A DNA stretch of 64,000 nucleotides from Bradyrhizobium vignae (GTDB lineage Bacteria > Pseudomonadota > Alphaproteobacteria > Rhizobiales > Xanthobacteraceae): positions 62,001-126,000 of the forward strand of contig NZ_RDQF01000018.1 in NCBI RefSeq assembly GCF_004114425.1, given 5' to 3'. This document shows positions 1-8,465 of the stretch, piece by piece. Below the pieces are notes generated by a model. That model ran no database searches and was not told the origin of the DNA. It was given only the letters and a program-made list of their open reading frames with translations. Numbering within the stretch: the first letter of the stretch is position 1; each line of letters opens with the position of its first letter. Both the position numbers and the translations under genes were made by a program.

Positions 1-1541
1 GGCCGGATGTCTCGCGCGCCAAATTGATTGCTCTCGACGAAGTCGCGACGGGTGCGGTCCCCGGCCTCGTCGCGGTCGTCCGCGACGGCAGCTTTGCAGG
101 CGTGGTTGCCGACAGCGAGGCCGCGGCGGAAGCCGCTCTGAAGATCTTGCGCAAGGGCGCGACATGGTCGACCGGCGAACCGCTGCCCGATGAATACGAT
201 CTCGCGGGCTTCCTGAAAAGCCAGCCGGTCCAGACCACCGTCATCGACGCCAGGACGGCGACCTCTCCGAAGCAAGCCATGCGGACCTTGCGCCGGCAAT
301 ACACCCGCCCCTACATCGCGCATGCCTCGATCGCGCCCTCCTGCGCCATGGCGCGATGGGAGGGTGATCGGGTCCACGTCTGGACGCACAGCCAGGGCAT
401 CTATCTGCTGCGCGCTGATCTCGCGATCGTGCTCAAGCTGCCCGCAGAAAGCATCATCGTCGAGCACATGGAGGGCGCCGGCTGCTACGGTCACAACGCG
501 GCCGACGACGTCGCGCTCGATGCCGTGCTGCTGGCGAAAGCGGCCAGCGGCCGTCCGGTGCGGGTACAGTGGTCGCGCCATGACGAGATGAGCCATGCGC
601 CGTTTGGTGCGGCGATGGCCATCGAGATCGAGGCTGACCTCGATGCGGACAATGAGATCGTCGGCTGGCGCCATGCGATCTGGAGCAACGGCCATGCGGC
701 GCGGCCCGGACGCGCGGCGCAACCGGCGTTGCTCGCGGCTAGCGAGATCGAGAACCCTTATCCGCGCATGATCTCTTCCAATCCACCGGCTGCGAATGGC
801 GGCGGCGGTGATCGCAACTCCGTACCTCTCTATGATGATTTTCCAGCCTGGACGATCACGAGCCACCGGCTGCTGACGATGCCCGTGCGCACCTCCGCGC
901 TGCGGACCCTCGGCGCGCAAGGCAACCTATTCGCCATCGAGTCCTTGATCGACGAGATCGCGGCCCTGCGGGGCGAGGACCCGATCGCATTCCGCTTGCG
1001 CCACCTGCGCGACGAACGGGCGAAGGACGTGATCCGCGTCGCAGCGGGACGCGCGCAGTGGAAGCCGCAGAAGCGATCCGGCATCGGCTACGGCGCCGGC
1101 TTTGCCCGCTACAAGAACACGGGGGCCTATTGCGCCGCGATTGCGGAGATTGAAGGCGCGGAGGACATCCGCGTGAAGCGGCTGACGCTTGCGGTCGATG
1201 TCGGCGAGGCCATCAATCCCGATGGCGTCGTCAATCAGATCGAGGGCGGCGCCATCCAGGCCACGAGCTGGGTGCTGAAGGAGCGCGTCCGCTTCGACCG
1301 GACGCGCATCACCTCGGTCTCCTGGACCGACTATCCGATCCTGAGGTTCAGCGAGGTGCCGGCGGTGGATGTCGAGATCATCCAACGGCCCGAGATCGAG
1401 CCGGTCGGCGCCGGTGAAGCCGCGCACGGCCCGGTGACGGCAGCGATCGCCAATGCGGTCTACGATTGCCTCGGCGTACGCGTGCGCGACCTGCCGATTA
1501 CGCGCGACCGGATCATTGCAGCTGCGGAGCTTGCATCGTGA
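1..1541 (+). CDS. Xanthine dehydrogenase-family molybdopterin-binding subunit, 5'-truncated by window edge
   Basis: This is the large, molybdenum-cofactor-binding subunit of a xanthine dehydrogenase/aldehyde oxidase-family hydroxylase. The reading frame is open to the first base, so the real start lies outside; about 510 residues are visible, whereas family members run to roughly 700-750. Visible family signatures are GCYGHNAADDVALDA (a cofactor-contact segment typical of the isoquinoline/nicotinate dehydrogenase type), a FAIESLIDEIA segment, and GAGEAAHGPVTAAIANAV near the C-terminus, which carries the Glu expected as catalytic base in this family. Such enzymes hydroxylate N-heterocycles or aldehydes with a partner [2Fe-2S] subunit, probably upstream of the window. 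The substrate cannot be read from the sequence. The stop codon overlaps the GTG start of the next gene, so the two are translationally coupled. Confidence 0.9.
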   Translation, partial: PDVSRAKLIALDEVATGAVPGLVAVVRDGSFAGVVADSEAAAEAALKILRKGATWSTGEPLPDEYDLAGFLKSQPVQTTVIDARTATSPKQAMRTLRRQYTRPYIAHASIAPSCAMARWEGDRVHVWTHSQGIYLLRADLAIVLKLPAESIIVEHMEGAGCYGHNAADDVALDAVLLAKAASGRPVRVQWSRHDEMSHAPFGAAMAIEIEADLDADNEIVGWRHAIWSNGHAARPGRAAQPALLAASEIENPYPRMISSNPPAANGGGGDRNSVPLYDDFPAWTITSHRLLTMPVRTSALRTLGAQGNLFAIESLIDEIAALRGEDPIAFRLRHLRDERAKDVIRVAAGRAQWKPQKRSGIGYGAGFARYKNTGAYCAAIAEIEGAEDIRVKRLTLAVDVGEAINPDGVVNQIEGGAIQATSWVLKERVRFDRTRITSVSWTDYPILRFSEVPAVDVEIIQRPEIEPVGAGEAAHGPVTAAIANAVYDCLGVRVRDLPITRDRIIAAAELAS

Positions 1542-2236
1542 CCACCGTGAACATTTTGAGCGGGGGTGCCGCGCAAGGCCTGGTGCGCGGCCTCACTGAG
1601 ACCTTCAAGGCGCAGACCGGCCTCAGTATCGACGGCGAGTTCGGCGCAGTCGGCATCATGGCCGACAAGCTGCGCGCCGGTACGGCGGCCGATCTCGTGA
1701 TCCTGACGCAGGCGCTCCTCGCAAAACTGGCCGAGGAGACGCTCGTCATTCCCTCCTCGATCGCGAATGTCGGCCGGGTCGAGACCGCACTCGCGGTCCG
1801 CAGCCGCGATCCCCGGGTGGAGGTGAAGACCGAAGCCGATTTGCGCGAGATGCTGCGTTCCGCCGACGCCATCTACGTCCCGGACACGAAGGCGTCCACG
1901 GCGGGACAGCACATCGCAAAGCTGCTGGATCAGCTCGGCATCGCCTATGAGGTTGCTTCGCGCCTAAAGATATTTCCGAACGGCGCGACGGCGATGCGCG
2001 AGCTTGCGGCCTCCACTGCGCAAAGGCCGATCGGCTGTACTCAGGCCACCGAGATTATTGCCACCGACGGCATCGCATTGTCGGGATCACTGCCGCCGGG
2101 CTGCGAACTCGTGACGATGTACACGGCCGGCGTCACCGCGCGGGCCGCACATCCAAAGGAGGCCGCTGCGCTGGTGGCACTATTGACCGGCGCAGACCGG
2201 AGGGAACTGCGCCGGCGCGTGGGCTTTGCCGACTAA
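1538..2236 (+). CDS. ModA-like substrate-binding-domain protein without signal peptide
   Basis: A 232-residue protein of the type II periplasmic-binding fold, closest in feel to molybdate-binding ModA (start VTTVNILSGGAAQGLV, later FGAVGIMADKLRAGTAADLVIL). I place the start at the GTG that overlaps the previous stop (GTGA), because the frame opened further upstream lies inside the Mo-hydroxylase gene. There is no hydrophobic signal sequence: the protein begins directly with the first beta strand of the fold, so it is probably cytoplasmic. Coupling to a molybdenum hydroxylase suggests a role in metal or cofactor supply, or sensing, for that enzyme, but this is inference. No permease or ATPase gene of a molybdate transporter is nearby. 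Confidence 0.8.
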   Translation: MTTVNILSGGAAQGLVRGLTETFKAQTGLSIDGEFGAVGIMADKLRAGTAADLVILTQALLAKLAEETLVIPSSIANVGRVETALAVRSRDPRVEVKTEADLREMLRSADAIYVPDTKASTAGQHIAKLLDQLGIAYEVASRLKIFPNGATAMRELAASTAQRPIGCTQATEIIATDGIALSGSLPPGCELVTMYTAGVTARAAHPKEAAALVALLTGADRRELRRRVGFAD

Positions 2237-2245
2237 ACGGCCGGC

Positions 2246-3052
2246 CTATTTGTGCAGCTGGGTGAGCCCGGTCGGCGGACCGTCGACCGCGGTCCAGCCG
2301 CCGTCAACGAACAGCGTGCTGCCGCTGACATAGCTCGCGGCGTCCGAGGCCAGATAGGCCACGGCAGTCGCGACTTCGTCGGCGCTGCTCCAGCGATTGA
2401 ACACGGTGTGGCCGGCGTAGAGATTGTAAATGTCGGGCCGCTGCTTGAATGGGCCGGTCAGCGCTGTCTCGGCGATGCTGGGCGCGATCGCGTTGACGCG
2501 CACGCCGGCATGGCCGACCTCGGAGGCAAAGCCCTTCACCAAGAGGCCTATCGCTGCCTTGGTCGAGCCGTAGACGCCGAGGCCGGGCTCGATGGTGACC
2601 GCGCGCACCGAGGAGCAGGCGATGATGCTGCCGCCGTTCTGCTCCACCATGATGCGGCCGAAAGCCTGGAAGAACCACACCGTGCCCTTGACGTTGAGAT
2701 TGAGGACGCGATCGAGATCCTCCTCGGTGTAGTCGAGGATGGTCTTGCGGATGTTGAGCCCCGGCGTCGTCACGGCAATGTCGAGCCGCGGAAACTTCTG
2801 CATGACGGTTTTGGCTAGCGCATTGACATCAGCAGCGCTTGCGGCGTCGCAACTAGCTGCCTCCGCCCAGCCGCCCTTGTCGCGAATGCCGGCGGCAGTT
2901 GCCTCCGCCGCATCAAACGCGCGATCGGCGCAGACGACGCGGGCGCCGAGATCCGCAAGCGCCTCGGCCGATGACTTGCCGATGCCGGAAGCGGCGCCAA
3001 GCACGACCGCGGTCTTGCCGGTGAGATCGAAGAGCTTGCGATAGTCCGTCAC
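2246..3052 (-). CDS. SDR-family oxidoreductase
   Basis: A 268-residue short-chain dehydrogenase/reductase. The cofactor loop GAASGIG lies near residue 20 and the active-site YxxxK appears as YGSTK, preceded by a Ser in ACSSVRA. The usual NNAG motif is changed to TTPG. The start is GTG, preceded by GGAGAAG at suitable spacing. It is the last gene of the minus-strand set dctP-dctQ-dctM-SDR, 22 bp after the TRAP large permease, so it probably oxidises or reduces the imported acid or its first product. Substrate unknown. Confidence 0.88.
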   Translation of the reverse strand: MTDYRKLFDLTGKTAVVLGAASGIGKSSAEALADLGARVVCADRAFDAAEATAAGIRDKGGWAEAASCDAASAADVNALAKTVMQKFPRLDIAVTTPGLNIRKTILDYTEEDLDRVLNLNVKGTVWFFQAFGRIMVEQNGGSIIACSSVRAVTIEPGLGVYGSTKAAIGLLVKGFASEVGHAGVRVNAIAPSIAETALTGPFKQRPDIYNLYAGHTVFNRWSSADEVATAVAYLASDAASYVSGSTLFVDGGWTAVDGPPTGLTQLHK

Positions 3053-3074
3053 TGATAGCTTCTCCCTGGTGCTG

Positions 3075-4367
3075 CTAACCCTTGTAGCCCATCAAAAGAC
3101 GCGGCAGCCACAGCGAGAATGCAGGAACGTAGGTCACGAACATCAGCGCTGCGATCAGCGCTGCATAGAACGGCAGGATGGTCCGCATCACCGCCCCCAC
3201 CGAGATGCCGCCAATGGCGCAGCCCACGAATTGCGTCGTTCCGACCGGCGGAGTGTTGAGCCCGAGGGCGCAGTTGATCAGCATCAGCATGCCGAACTGC
3301 ACCGGATCCATGCCCGCCTTCATCGCGATCGGCAGGAAGATCGGGGTGCAGATCAGGATGGTCGCCGCCATGTCCATGAACGTGCCGAGCACGAACAGGA
3401 TGATGTTGATGAGCAGGAAGATCATCCAGGGTTGCGTCGACACCTTGCTCATCAAATCGCCGGCGAAGTCGGCCACCTCGTAGAGCCCCATCAGGTACTG
3501 GAACATGGTGGAGACGCCGATCAGGAGCAGCACCACACCCGTCGTCTTCACCGCCTTGGCCGCGGCCCGCAGGAAGTTCTGCAAAGTCATGGTGCGGTAG
3601 ATCAAGAAGGTCAGCAGGATCGTGTAGGTGACCGCAACGGCGGCGGATTCGGTGGCCGTGAAGACGCCGGACAGGATGCCGGCGAGGATGATGCCGACGA
3701 TCAGCAGGCCCGGCAGCGCGGCCGCGAACGAGCGGAAAACCTCGGCCCAGCCCGGGAACTTGCCGGCGGGATAGCCGCGCTTCACCGCGACCGCATAGGC
3801 GGCGACCAGCATGCACACCATCAGCACCAGCGCCGGCAAAAGGCCCGCGGCGATCAGCGCGCCGATCGAGACCTTGCCGCCGGCGGCCAGCGCATAGATG
3901 ATCATGTTGTGGCTGGTCGGCATCAAGGCTCCGACCAGCGAGGCGTGGGTGGTGACGTTGACGGCGTAGTCGGTGTCGAACCCTTCCTTCTTCATCATCG
4001 GGATCATCACCGCGCCCATCGCCGACACGTCGGCTACGGGCGAGCCCGAGACCCCGCCGAACAGCGTGCAGGCAACCACGTTCGACATGCCGAGGCCACC
4101 GCTGATGTGCCCGACGAGGTTCTTGGCGAGCTTCACGATCTTGTCGGCGACGCCGCCATGCAGCATCAGCTCGCCGCTGAAGACGAAGAACGGAATGGCG
4201 AGGAACGAGAAGATGTTCATCCCCGACATCATCTGCTGGAAGATGACGGCGACCGGCAGGCCTTCGTAGAGGATGGTGCAGATCGCCGACAGGCCGAGCG
4301 CGAAGGCGACGGGTACGCCGAGGACGAGAAAGCCGAAGAAGGTGGCGCCGAGGATGATCAGTTCCAT
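3075..4367 (-). CDS. TRAP transporter large permease (DctM family)
   Basis: A 430-residue, very hydrophobic protein of the DctM/TRAP-L family, the inner-membrane channel subunit of a tripartite ATP-independent periplasmic transporter. The typical N-terminal FGFLVLGVPVAFALGLSA segment, the VSGSPVADVSAMGAVMIPMM segment and the C-terminal ALGLNTPPVGTTQF segment are all present and the length is normal. It overlaps the small permease gene by 10 bp and is followed by the SDR gene. TRAP systems import carboxylates or related acids using ion gradients; the solute here is unknown. Confidence 0.93.
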   Translation of the reverse strand: MELIILGATFFGFLVLGVPVAFALGLSAICTILYEGLPVAVIFQQMMSGMNIFSFLAIPFFVFSGELMLHGGVADKIVKLAKNLVGHISGGLGMSNVVACTLFGGVSGSPVADVSAMGAVMIPMMKKEGFDTDYAVNVTTHASLVGALMPTSHNMIIYALAAGGKVSIGALIAAGLLPALVLMVCMLVAAYAVAVKRGYPAGKFPGWAEVFRSFAAALPGLLIVGIILAGILSGVFTATESAAVAVTYTILLTFLIYRTMTLQNFLRAAAKAVKTTGVVLLLIGVSTMFQYLMGLYEVADFAGDLMSKVSTQPWMIFLLINIILFVLGTFMDMAATILICTPIFLPIAMKAGMDPVQFGMLMLINCALGLNTPPVGTTQFVGCAIGGISVGAVMRTILPFYAALIAALMFVTYVPAFSLWLPRLLMGYKG

Positions 4368-4909
4368 GAGGGGACGACCTCTTCGCCGCGCAGGAGCGCA
4401 ATGATGTGCTCAATTGAAAACGAAACGATCAGGATGCCGGAGGCGATCAGCGGCACGTATCGGATCACCTCGGGCAGGCCGAGATTGGGGATCTTCACGG
4501 TGCCGACCGATGCCCCGAGGATCCAGCCGTTATAGGCCATCGCAATCCCGAACACGGCCACCAGGACGTGGATCACGATCTCGATCTTCTCGCGCACATG
4601 ATGCGGAAGCATGACCAGCAGACTGTCCATGCCGATGTGTCCGGCATCGCGCACGCCGACGGCGGCGCCGATCAGCGTGACATACAGAATGAGGACCAGG
4701 GCAAGATTCTCGGTCCAGGTCGGGCTGGAATTGAGCACGTAGCGTCCGAACACCTGGTAGAAGACGATGGTGACGATGACGACCAGTCCGGCCACCGACA
4801 GATACATGCCCACGCGCGCGATGGGTGCATTGATCCGCGAGAGCAGGCCGGTGGACGGCCGTCCCGTGACCGCCTCCTGCTCGTGATCTGCGACGTGTGG
4901 GTCTGTCAT
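4358..4909 (-). CDS. TRAP transporter small permease (DctQ family)
   Basis: A 183-residue DctQ-family membrane protein with four predicted helices (segments around MYLSVAGLVVIVTIVFYQV, LALVLILYVTLIGAAVGV, IEIVIHVLVAVFGIAMAY and VPLIASGILIVSFSIEHII). The segment FGRYVLNSSPTWTENLALVL is characteristic of the family. It pairs with the downstream large permease, with which it overlaps, and follows dctP after a 66-bp gap containing an inverted repeat. Confidence 0.9.
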   Translation of the reverse strand: MTDPHVADHEQEAVTGRPSTGLLSRINAPIARVGMYLSVAGLVVIVTIVFYQVFGRYVLNSSPTWTENLALVLILYVTLIGAAVGVRDAGHIGMDSLLVMLPHHVREKIEIVIHVLVAVFGIAMAYNGWILGASVGTVKIPNLGLPEVIRYVPLIASGILIVSFSIEHIIALLRGEEVVPSWN

Positions 4910-4927
4910 CCCGCGCCTCTCTCGCGA

Positions 4928-4961
4928 GGGTCCGGTGTCACCTTGCAGCGACGCCGGACCC
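4928..4961 (-). promoter_or_regulatory. Intercistronic inverted repeat between dctP and dctQ
   Basis: A perfect 8-bp inverted repeat (GGGTCCGG at 4928-4935, CCGGACCC at 4954-4961) with an 18-nt loop fills the gap between the solute-receptor gene and the small permease. There is no T-run on either side, so it is not a classical terminator. A plausible role is 3' stabilisation of the dctP message, which is usually made in excess over the permeases; that is inference. Confidence 0.45.
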
Positions 4962-4975
4962 GATCCGCCGTGCTT

Positions 4976-5947
4976 CTACTTCGTGTCCTGGATGCGCTTG
5001 ACGAGGCTCTGCAGCTTCTCGTCGCCGGCGAACTTCTGGTACACAGGCTTCATCGCATCGACGAACTCCTGCTTGTTGGCGATGGTGACGACCTGAACGC
5101 CGGCTGCCTCGACGGTCTTGCGGGAGGCCTGCTCACGCTCGTCCCAGAGCTTGCGCATGACGGGGACCGATTCCTTGGCTGCCTTGCGGATCATGGCCTG
5201 ATCGTCCTTGCTTAGTGTGTCCCAGACCTTCTTCGACATGACCAGGACTTCGGGCGCGAGCGAGTGCTCGGTGACGTTGTAGAACTTAGCGGCCTCGAAG
5301 TGACGCGAGGATTCGTAGGACGGCCAGTTGTTCTCGGCAGCGTCCACGAGGCCGGTCTTGAGCGCGGTATAGACCTCGCCATACGGCATCGGAGTCGGAT
5401 TGGCCCCGAGGCTCTGGATCATGCCGACCCACAGGTCGGACTGCTGCACGCGGATCTTCAGGCCTTTGAGGTCGGCGAGCGACTTGACCGGTGCCTTGAC
5501 GGTGTAGACCGAGCGCGCGCCGCTGTCGTAGTAGGCAAGGCCGACCAGGCCCGCAGGCTCCATCGCGGCCAGGATCTCATCGCCGATCGGCCCGTCGAGG
5601 ACGGTGCGCATGTGCTGCGTATCCCGGAAGACGAAAGGCAGGCAGAGGGCGATGGTTTCGGGCACGAAGTTGTTGAGCGGCGATGAGTTGATGCGCATCA
5701 TGTCGAGCGCGCCGATCTTGAGCTGCTCGATCGTGTCCTTCTCTGAGCCCAAGGCCCCATTGGGAAACACCTTCACGCCGAGCTTGCCGCCGCTCGCGGC
5801 TGCGAGCTGCTTGCCCATGAACTTGACGGCCTCGACGGTCGGATAGTCGGCAGGGTGCACGTCGGCGGAGCGGAAATCGCGTGCGGTCGCCAGGGACGCT
5901 GAAACCGCCAGTGCAACGGCTGTGATGATACCGGTTAGCGTCTTCAT
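4976..5947 (-). CDS. TRAP transporter substrate-binding protein (DctP family)
   Basis: A 323-residue periplasmic solute receptor with a clear signal peptide (ITAVALAVSASLATA, cleavage likely after ATA). DctP-family hallmarks are VFPNGALGSEKDTIEQLKIG, the PSYESSRHFEAAKFYNVTEH segment and LKGLKIRVQQS, where the Arg is the conserved carboxylate anchor. It is the first gene of the minus-strand operon, facing the cyclase gene across a 260-bp divergent promoter region that holds a 27-bp inverted repeat. The ligand is probably a carboxylic acid. Confidence 0.93.
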   Translation of the reverse strand: MKTLTGIITAVALAVSASLATARDFRSADVHPADYPTVEAVKFMGKQLAAASGGKLGVKVFPNGALGSEKDTIEQLKIGALDMMRINSSPLNNFVPETIALCLPFVFRDTQHMRTVLDGPIGDEILAAMEPAGLVGLAYYDSGARSVYTVKAPVKSLADLKGLKIRVQQSDLWVGMIQSLGANPTPMPYGEVYTALKTGLVDAAENNWPSYESSRHFEAAKFYNVTEHSLAPEVLVMSKKVWDTLSKDDQAMIRKAAKESVPVMRKLWDEREQASRKTVEAAGVQVVTIANKQEFVDAMKPVYQKFAGDEKLQSLVKRIQDTK

Positions 5948-6095
5948 CTGGGCTTTCCTCCTGGTTGATTGGATTGATTATATCGTTGTCGGGGCGGCTG
6001 CTGGCCGCCTTGGGTCGCTCCACTTCAGGTGTGAAGTCAAGCACCAAGTCGTCCCTAGGGCGGCCGGCATTCTCTGTCCAAGCCAAATCCGGCAT

Positions 6096-6122
6096 CGATC
6101 AATGCAAGAGTTGCATCGATCG
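6096..6122. promoter_or_regulatory. 27-bp inverted repeat, probable operator of the TRAP/cyclase divergon
   Basis: Arms CGATCAATGCAA (6096-6107) and TTGCATCGATCG (6111-6122) are inverted repeats with 11 of 12 positions matching and a 3-bp centre (GAG). It lies between the divergent dctP-type gene and the cyclase gene, 87 bp before the cyclase start. The size and symmetry suit a dimeric regulator. None of the flanking genes encodes an obvious local regulator except the Crp/Fnr protein at 6996-7724, whose expected site (TGTGA or TTGAT type) does not resemble this one. Confidence 0.6.
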
Positions 6123-6208
6123 GTCTGGGGCAAGTCATGGTGAATTGACGCTACCAAGATGGCCCCTCAAGATGTCGGAAACTTCCGGATCTACTTGAGG
6201 GAATGCCC

Positions 6209-6985
6209 ATGCCGCGGAAGCTGATCGATATCTCGGTGCCGCTCACAAACGACGTGACCGCCGATCCGCCCGGCAATCACCCGACGATCCAGTATATCGA
6301 TCACCAGCAGGGCCTGCCGCGCATGCTGCAGTTCTTCGACGGCCTCAAGGCGGACGACCTTCCGGACGGCCAGGGCTGGGCGGTCGAGCAGGTCTCGCTC
6401 TCCACCCACAACGGCACTCATCTCGATGCGCCCTGGCACTTCCATCCGACCATGAACCGCGGCGAGCGGTCGTGGACCATCGACGAGGTGCCGCTGGAAT
6501 GGTGCTTTCAGCCCGGCGTGAAGCTCGACTTTCGGCATCTGCCCGACGGCTACGTGGCGAGTGCCGAGGATGTCGAGAAGGAGCTGAAGCGCATCGGACA
6601 CCGGCTGTCGCCGCTGGAGATCGTCGTCGTCAACACCAGCGCCGGCGCAAAATTCGGCAAGGCCGACTACGTCAATTCCGGCTGCGGCATGGGCTATGAA
6701 GCCACCATGTACCTGCTCGAACGCGGCGTGCGGCTGACCGGTACCGACGGCTGGAGCTGGGATGCGCCGTTCGTCTACACCGCCAAGAAATATGCCGAAA
6801 CAAAAGATGCCGGCCTGATCTGGGAGGGCCATAAGGCGGGACGGCATATCGGCTATTGCCATCTCGAGAAGCTGCACAATCTCGACCTGCTGCCTTCGAC
6901 CGGATTCACGATCTCGTGCTTCCCGGTGAAGATCGAGCGCGCCTCCGCAGGCTGGACCCGCGCGGTCGCCATCATCGACAACTAG
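6209..6985 (+). CDS. Cyclase-family metal-dependent hydrolase (kynurenine formamidase-like fold)
   Basis: A 258-residue member of the cyclase family that includes KynB-type formamidases and isatin hydrolases. The metal-binding signature H-x-G-T-H-x-D-x-P-x-H is present as HNGTHLDAPWH near residue 68. An ATG lies six bases earlier (6203), but the GAGGGA Shine-Dalgarno at 6197-6202 abuts that codon and is correctly spaced for the ATG at 6209, so I prefer 6209. It is divergent from the TRAP operon and convergent with the Crp/Fnr gene. It probably opens an amide or lactone in the pathway of the TRAP-imported compound. Confidence 0.85.
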   Translation: MPRKLIDISVPLTNDVTADPPGNHPTIQYIDHQQGLPRMLQFFDGLKADDLPDGQGWAVEQVSLSTHNGTHLDAPWHFHPTMNRGERSWTIDEVPLEWCFQPGVKLDFRHLPDGYVASAEDVEKELKRIGHRLSPLEIVVVNTSAGAKFGKADYVNSGCGMGYEATMYLLERGVRLTGTDGWSWDAPFVYTAKKYAETKDAGLIWEGHKAGRHIGYCHLEKLHNLDLLPSTGFTISCFPVKIERASAGWTRAVAIIDN

Positions 6986-6995
6986 GCCAGAAGCG

Positions 6996-7724
6996 TCACT
7001 CGCCGTCGAGGCCGCTCTCGGCGAGCTCGCGCAGTGCGTCGGTATCCAATACGACGATGGCGCCGTGCTCGAGGCGGACCCAGTGACGGCCGGCCCAGGC
7101 GCGCAATTGCTTGTTGATGCTCTCGCGCGTCATCCCGACCATCTCGCTGATCTCCTGCTGCGTGATGGCGAGCGTGCCGCTGCCGGAATCGAGCTTGCGC
7201 TCTTCGGTGAGGCCCAGCAACGCACTCGCGAGCCGGCCCGGCAGATTTTGGAGGATCACCTGCTCGACCTGCTGACTGGTCCAGCGCAGACGCGCACACA
7301 GCAGCTCGATGAATTTCATCGCCAGCGCCGGCTGGCTCTTCACGAAGGGCAGGAAGTCCCGACGATCGATGACGTAGAGCTCGCAATTGGTGTTGGCGGT
7401 CGCATCCGCCGACCTGGGAGCGCCGTCGAGCACTGCGATCTCGCCGAAAATTTCGCCCGGGCCGATCAGATTGAGGATAGCATTCCGTCCATCGGGCGAC
7501 GAAGAGGAAATCTTGACTGTGCCGGCGATCACCGCGAACAGACTGTTGCCGGGATCGCCCTTGGCGGCGATCGTTGCGCCGCGCTTGACCGTGGTGTGCT
7601 TGGCGTAGCGGCAGAGCTGATCGAGCGCGTCCGGCTCCAGATCCGCGAAGATCGGGTGCTTGCGCAGGACCGATAGTTTGTTGCCCGCCGACTGTCGCGG
7701 TTCGCCGGTCTTGTCCTGAGGCAC
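6996..7724 (-). CDS. Crp/Fnr-family transcriptional regulator
   Basis: A 242-residue Crp/Fnr protein: an N-terminal cyclic-nucleotide-binding-like beta roll (LFAVIAGTVKISSSSPDGR, GPGEIFGEIAVLDGAPRSADATA) and a C-terminal winged helix (ITQQEISEMVGMTRESINKQL). It lacks the N-terminal cysteine cluster of oxygen-sensing FNR, so the effector is more likely a nucleotide or an unknown ligand. The phosphate-binding-cassette-like region contains GEIAVLDGAPRSADATA, which is close to the cAMP-binding pattern. It is monocistronic, converging on the cyclase gene. Targets are not evident from the window. Confidence 0.9.
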   Translation of the reverse strand: MPQDKTGEPRQSAGNKLSVLRKHPIFADLEPDALDQLCRYAKHTTVKRGATIAAKGDPGNSLFAVIAGTVKISSSSPDGRNAILNLIGPGEIFGEIAVLDGAPRSADATANTNCELYVIDRRDFLPFVKSQPALAMKFIELLCARLRWTSQQVEQVILQNLPGRLASALLGLTEERKLDSGSGTLAITQQEISEMVGMTRESINKQLRAWAGRHWVRLEHGAIVVLDTDALRELAESGLDGE

Positions 7725-8465
7725 GCCGCGTTGCTCCTAAGACTACGAGGCACTGGGTTCCTGCGTAGTCAACGTTATCAGGCTTTTCAACCGGAAAGCA
7801 CGCGCGCGATTTGAGGCAAATGCCACGAAATGGCCGTGGTAAAGTCGCAAGGATGCATCCGAAGGATGTGTCGATACATCACGGTCGATGCAGGGTTGCA
7901 AGCAGCGCAAGCCGATATTGCGTTGAGGCGCTGCCGAACGCCCGCGCCCGCTTGCGCATCGGTCGTCGGCGCGCCGGACGCGGACGATGAGCTTCAGCGC
8001 TTGGACTCGAGATGAGCCGGCCGGTGCTGGTTTGCCGGTCTGCCCAAGCCAGAACTGCGGCAAATGCGACGAAGATCGCGACGACGACAATGGTCACCAG
8101 CAACGCATCAGCGGGCATCATGCTCCTCCCGGATTCGGCTCGCGTCGAGGCCATGGCCGCGGCCTGACCTTGAGCGCGACCTGCCGCTCACGCCAGCCGA
8201 GTAGAAAGGTCGCAACCTTCTCGTCGGCCGCGCCTCGGCCGAGCAGGACCCCGGCCGCGCACCGTCAGGGCGTGATATCGAGCTCGCCAACGAAATTCAC
8301 GGCGCCTCCATCGAAGCCCTCCAGCTCGAGGCCCGTGCGCTGCTGGCCCGGGTGTCCGGCGCAGTGCATCATCCGCTCAGCACGATCGTGCCGGCGCTGG
8401 TGCCGCTGATCGCGCTCATGCTCAAGAATTTGCGGACGACGGCCAAGACGCCCGCCGATGCGAGT
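7725..8465. other. Low-gene-density interval with one small gene and a possible coding remnant
   Basis: Apart from the small membrane-protein gene at 7879-8121, I see no complete gene. On the plus strand 8205-8477 a frame without a usable start reads in a protein-like way (GRDIELANEIHGASIEA, then LSTIVPALVPLIALMLKNLR) and ends 12 bp inside the 3' end of the opposite gene. It follows an in-frame TAG at 8202 and may be the tail of a decayed gene. No tRNA, hairpin terminator or repeat was recognised. Confidence 0.3.
7879..8121 (-). CDS. Small single-pass membrane protein, unknown function
   Basis: An 80-residue hypothetical protein beginning MMPADALLVTIVVVAIFV, with one strong N-terminal transmembrane segment (about residues 6-26) followed by a basic, Arg/Pro-rich cytoplasmic tail. 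A near-perfect Shine-Dalgarno, GGGAGGAG, lies just upstream of the ATGATG pair, which is the main reason to call it a gene. The C-terminal half looks low in information, so the natural stop may have been lost or the tail may be variable. It sits alone between the Crp/Fnr gene and the acyl-CoA synthetase gene. Confidence 0.55.
   Translation of the reverse strand: MMPADALLVTIVVVAIFVAFAAVLAWADRQTSTGRLISSPSAEAHRPRPARRRPMRKRARAFGSASTQYRLALLATLHRP

Noticed and set aside
3069..4535. Long plus-strand open frame opposite the TRAP genes
   Set aside because: Its peptide is His/Asp/Arg-rich and low in complexity, as expected from the complement of high-GC membrane protein codons. The opposite strand has clear DctM/DctQ homology.
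7820..7842. CCACG/CGTGG symmetry upstream of the Crp/Fnr gene
   Set aside because: Short arms and no match to a Crp/Fnr consensus; within chance expectation for GC-rich DNA.
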